Below are positions 15,334 through 17,322 of a stretch of DNA of 17,322 bases, piece after piece. A program made the position numbers and the translations under genes. The notes beneath the pieces were generated by a model that saw only the letters and a program-made list of their open reading frames with translations, made no database searches and was not told where the DNA came from. The stretch is from contig JAAXQI010000120.1 in assembly GCA_012974315.1 (NCBI GenBank), positions 1-17,322 of the forward strand, written 5' to 3'. The DNA is from Desulfobacterales bacterium (GTDB lineage Bacteria > Desulfobacterota > Desulfobulbia > Desulfobulbales > BM004). Every line of letters begins with the position of its first letter. Positions within the stretch are counted from its first letter, which is position 1.

Positions 15334-16368
15334 ATGCGTTTGAATCATAAATATACCACTGATGTGCTCTGTGTCGGTGCTGGCACCTATGATCTCGTCT
15401 ATTCTGTCGACCACCATCCAGAGCCGGACGAAAAGATAAGGGCAAGCTCATTTACCGGCTGCGGGGGAGGACCTGCAGCCAACGCAGCAGTTACAGTGTC
15501 TCGACTTGGCTTGCAGTCTGCCTTTGTGGGCTATCTTGGTCGCGATATCTTCGGCAATGCCCATATTGACGAGTTGCAGCAGGCTGGAGTGAACATTGAT
15601 CTGGTTGCAAGGGGGGGCGACTCCTCAGCCTTATCCGTGGTAATGGTTAAGCCCGACGGCAGCCGGGCTTTAGTTAATTACAGAAAGCCTGAAAGTTTTC
15701 TTGAAGCTGACTCCGTTGATTTTTCCTCCATTAATGCCAGGGTTATCCTTTTTGACGGGCATGAACCCTATATCTCGCCTTCTCTGGCAAAGTCTGCCCG
15801 GCAAAGGGGTATCATTACAGTCCTTGATGCAGGCTCGATGCACAGCGGCACCGAGGAACTTGCAGGTCTGGTAGATTACCTTGTCTGCTCAGAGAGTTTT
15901 GGGCTTAATTTCACCGGGGAGTCAACCGAGGAGAGGGCGCTTGAAAAGTTGAGCGCCTATGCACCTAATGTCATAATCACCGTAGGGGATAGAGGGCTGG
16001 TCTGGAAGAACGGTGAAGTTTCAGGCCGTGAAGATGCCTTCAAGATAAAGGCTGTAGATACAACCGGGGCCGGGGATGTGTTTCATGGTGCCCTGGCAGC
16101 CTGTTTAGCCGAAAAAAGGGAGTGGCACGAAAGCCTTGCCTATGCAAGTGCGGCAGGCGCCCTCTGCTGCACGAAAATCGGGGCGCGTCCTGGTGTCCCC
16201 ACGAAAGAGGAAGTTGAAGGGTTTCTTGCCGGAGTCGCCAGTAATCAACCCGGTAGTGATCAAACTGTGCCGGGTAGTGCATCATATAATTTTTATCCGG
16301 GTCCACCAGGTAGAGTTGCGGAGTCGAGCCAACTATTCCAGCACCTGTTACCTGAAATTGCGAATTAA
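15334..16368 (+). CDS. PfkB/ribokinase-family sugar kinase with a foreign C-terminal tail
   Basis: ATP-dependent sugar kinase of the PfkB family. Native sequence covers about residues 1-302 (to roughly 16,240). It includes the N-terminal VGAGTYDLVYSV, the glycine-rich GCGGGPAANAAVTVSRLG (42-59) and the C-terminal signature DTTGAGDVFHGAL (242-254) with catalytic base D248. The GGGPAANAAV and GVNIDLV pattern recalls sulfofructose kinase YihV. By eye, K34 and N115 align with two of its sulfonate-binding residues, but H143 stands where YihV has an arginine, so the substrate is open. The rest of the frame (about 303-344) is antisense to the SCO-like gene and has no kinase character: the native stop codon is missing and the frame ends at 16368 in foreign sequence. 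No Shine-Dalgarno sequence was seen before the ATG. Confidence 0.8.
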   Translation: MRLNHKYTTDVLCVGAGTYDLVYSVDHHPEPDEKIRASSFTGCGGGPAANAAVTVSRLGLQSAFVGYLGRDIFGNAHIDELQQAGVNIDLVARGGDSSALSVVMVKPDGSRALVNYRKPESFLEADSVDFSSINARVILFDGHEPYISPSLAKSARQRGIITVLDAGSMHSGTEELAGLVDYLVCSESFGLNFTGESTEERALEKLSAYAPNVIITVGDRGLVWKNGEVSGREDAFKIKAVDTTGAGDVFHGALAACLAEKREWHESLAYASAAGALCCTKIGARPGVPTKEEVEGFLAGVASNQPGSDQTVPGSASYNFYPGPPGRVAESSQLFQHLLPEIAN

Positions 16369-16795
16369 GTATGTCGCTACTATTCTCGATGACAATCAGG
16401 TTCGGATAGTCAACCAGGAACGAGCTCAAATCTGAATCTGGCGAGTTTGTCATCACCAGCACATTTTGCAGCCTTGGCGTATTGCGCCCGAGTAGCGTTT
16501 TGATCTGGCGCATATAGAACAGGTTTGACTGACATTGTTTGGTGCACGACTCTCGTGTGATCAACAGGAAAGTCCATTTTCGACCGAAACCATTTTCGAA
16601 CCGCTCTCCGGTCACAGATCTCATCACCGGCCACTGCAGCTTTTTCACGGGTTGTACCAGGGTGCCATAATTAATACTCTCGGGCTTCAGCTCAAATACA
16701 TATAAGGCCATCCAGCCTGCGATAAACGGTGAGGCAAATATAAGCACCAGGGCGATAAACTTGAACCGGTGCCATGACAGGCTTTCTTTACTCAT
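16040..16795 (-). CDS. SCO-like CxxxC membrane protein of the cytochrome oxidase cluster, 3' end replaced
   Basis: The native part is residues 1 to about 179 (16,795 down to roughly 16,260). It has an N-terminal transmembrane helix (11-33) and a thioredoxin/SCO-like periplasmic domain with WTFLLITRESCTKQC (74-88), where C84 and C88 form a CxxxC pair like the copper site of SCO1, and PQLYLVDPDKNYMMHYP (159-175) as the last strand pair. As I recall, such a protein sits between SURF1 and COX15 in gammaproteobacterial cytochrome c oxidase clusters, where it probably helps oxidase maturation. The remaining ~70 codons are read antisense through the sugar kinase gene and look unlike the family, so the true C terminus is lost. 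The ATG at 16795 overlaps the SURF1 stop codon (16788-16790), indicating translational coupling. Confidence 0.72.
   Translation of the reverse strand: MSKESLSWHRFKFIALVLIFASPFIAGWMALYVFELKPESINYGTLVQPVKKLQWPVMRSVTGERFENGFGRKWTFLLITRESCTKQCQSNLFYMRQIKTLLGRNTPRLQNVLVMTNSPDSDLSSFLVDYPNLIVIENSSDILNSQFQVTGAGIVGSTPQLYLVDPDKNYMMHYPAQFDHYRVDYWRLRQETLQLPLSWGHQDAPRFSCSRGRLPHLHRQGFRATPFFRLNRLPGHHETHPRPRLYLQPLS
16240..16262. other. Junction between Desulfobacterota-like and Gammaproteobacteria-like sequence
   Basis: Kinase homology from the left ends near 16,240, and SCO-like homology from the right ends near 16,260. Both convergent genes lose their native stop codons inside this ~20-nt interval. It contains GATC at 16258-16261. 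No repeat, tRNA, integrase or insertion sequence accompanies it. An assembly or cloning chimera is the simplest reading. Confidence 0.6.
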
Positions 16796-17322
16796 TAACC
16801 ACCCTTCGAAGATTTAAACTGACAAACAAGACCACGGAGATAGAGGCAAATGAAAACCACTGCCAGGCGTAAGCGCGACTTTTCTCGGGGTTTGCCCATA
16901 CCGGATTCCAGTTACGCCGGTAATACCCGGCCTGCTCCGGATCCAGCCATATTATCATCGGCAACAGGTGATTTTGAAATTGTGCCTGCATCGCATCGAT
17001 ATCGACAAATGGTATCACCTGGGGCCATTCATCACCGAGAGACACCTTCCCCATTCTGAAACCATCATTACGTGGAATACTGACAATTCCCCGAATCAAC
17101 CCGTCTACTGCCGGTGCCACTATTTGCGGTAATTGTTCTCGTGATTTACCAACTGCCACCCAGCCGCGATTGACCAGCACAATATTATCACCGCCGTTTA
17201 ATTTAAACGGCGTCAACACATGATACCCGGCCTCGCCCTTACGTAACCGATTGTCGATCAACATGGAATGTCTCAGATCATACTGACCCTGTAAAATTAA
17301 TCTTCGAAATTCCATCTCCGAC
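16788..17322 (-). CDS. SURF1 family cytochrome oxidase assembly protein, 5' end beyond the window
   Basis: Inner-membrane protein that assists haem a insertion into haem-copper oxidase subunit I. About 177 codons are visible, and the frame stays open to the right edge (codons before the internal ATG at 17315 read S-E), so that ATG is not the true start. The N-terminal helix of the family, about 50-60 residues, is missing. Visible family features are GQYDLRHSMLIDNRLRKGEAGYHVLTP, VLVNRGWVAVG, and the C-terminal KSRAYAWQWFSFASISVVLF, which is the second transmembrane helix. It is directly followed by, and overlaps by 8 nt, the SCO-like gene. An aerobic oxidase factor beside strictly anaerobic dsrC-type metabolism is unexpected and supports a foreign origin of this end of the window. 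Confidence 0.88.
   Translation of the reverse strand, partial: SEMEFRRLILQGQYDLRHSMLIDNRLRKGEAGYHVLTPFKLNGGDNIVLVNRGWVAVGKSREQLPQIVAPAVDGLIRGIVSIPRNDGFRMGKVSLGDEWPQVIPFVDIDAMQAQFQNHLLPMIIWLDPEQAGYYRRNWNPVWANPEKSRAYAWQWFSFASISVVLFVSLNLRRVVNE

Noticed and set aside
1..17322. CRISPR array, tRNA or rRNA gene, integrase or transposase
   Set aside because: No regularly spaced repeats, cloverleaf-like sequence, ribosomal RNA sequence or recombinase motif was seen on either strand.

Overview
This window looks like a chromosomal segment of a sulfate- or sulfur-reducing Desulfobacterota bacterium, probably near the Desulfobulbales. The main evidence is a DsrC with both C-terminal redox cysteines and a complete set of housekeeping genes of matching style. 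The last ~1.06 kb (about 16,260 to the right edge) is different. It holds two genes of aerobic haem-copper cytochrome oxidase assembly, in an arrangement I know from Gammaproteobacteria. They meet the preceding gene at a point where two convergent genes both lose their native ends. I read this as an assembly or cloning chimera, or less likely a very recent insertion.

Layout. (1) 28-3165, plus strand: hisS (TTG start) and aspS. (2) 3254-5164, minus: ppiD, a membrane-anchored parvulin-type chaperone, convergent with aspS and with a strong hairpin in its leader. (3) 5165-5638: AT-rich gap ending in a clear sigma70-type promoter for dsrC (5639-5959, plus), which ends in a strong bidirectional terminator. 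(4) 6038-9906, minus: a 4-oxalocrotonate tautomerase-like protein, ligA, an acylphosphatase, then a separately promoted pair made of a 95-aa double-CxxC zinc-ribbon protein and a RimK-like ATP-grasp ligase of unknown substrate. (5) 10172-11182, plus: galE, preceded by a ~108-nt near-perfect hairpin and followed by a 40-bp perfect palindromic terminator. (6) 11277-15167, minus: mtaB, cinA and recA. (7) 15334 to about 16,240, plus: a PfkB/ribokinase-family sugar kinase with resemblance to sulfofructose kinase. (8) about 16,260-17322, minus: a SCO-like CxxxC membrane protein and a SURF1 fragment running off the window.

Most genes are translation (hisS, aspS, mtaB), DNA replication and repair (ligA, recA, cinA), envelope folding (ppiD), sulfur energy metabolism (dsrC) and sugar-nucleotide metabolism (galE). 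No mobile element, CRISPR array, tRNA or rRNA was seen. The least explained parts are the zinc-ribbon/ATP-grasp pair with its palindrome-overlapped promoter, the galE leader structure, and the chimeric-looking junction. I do not see a clearly new multi-gene system; the zinc-ribbon/ATP-grasp pair is the nearest candidate.
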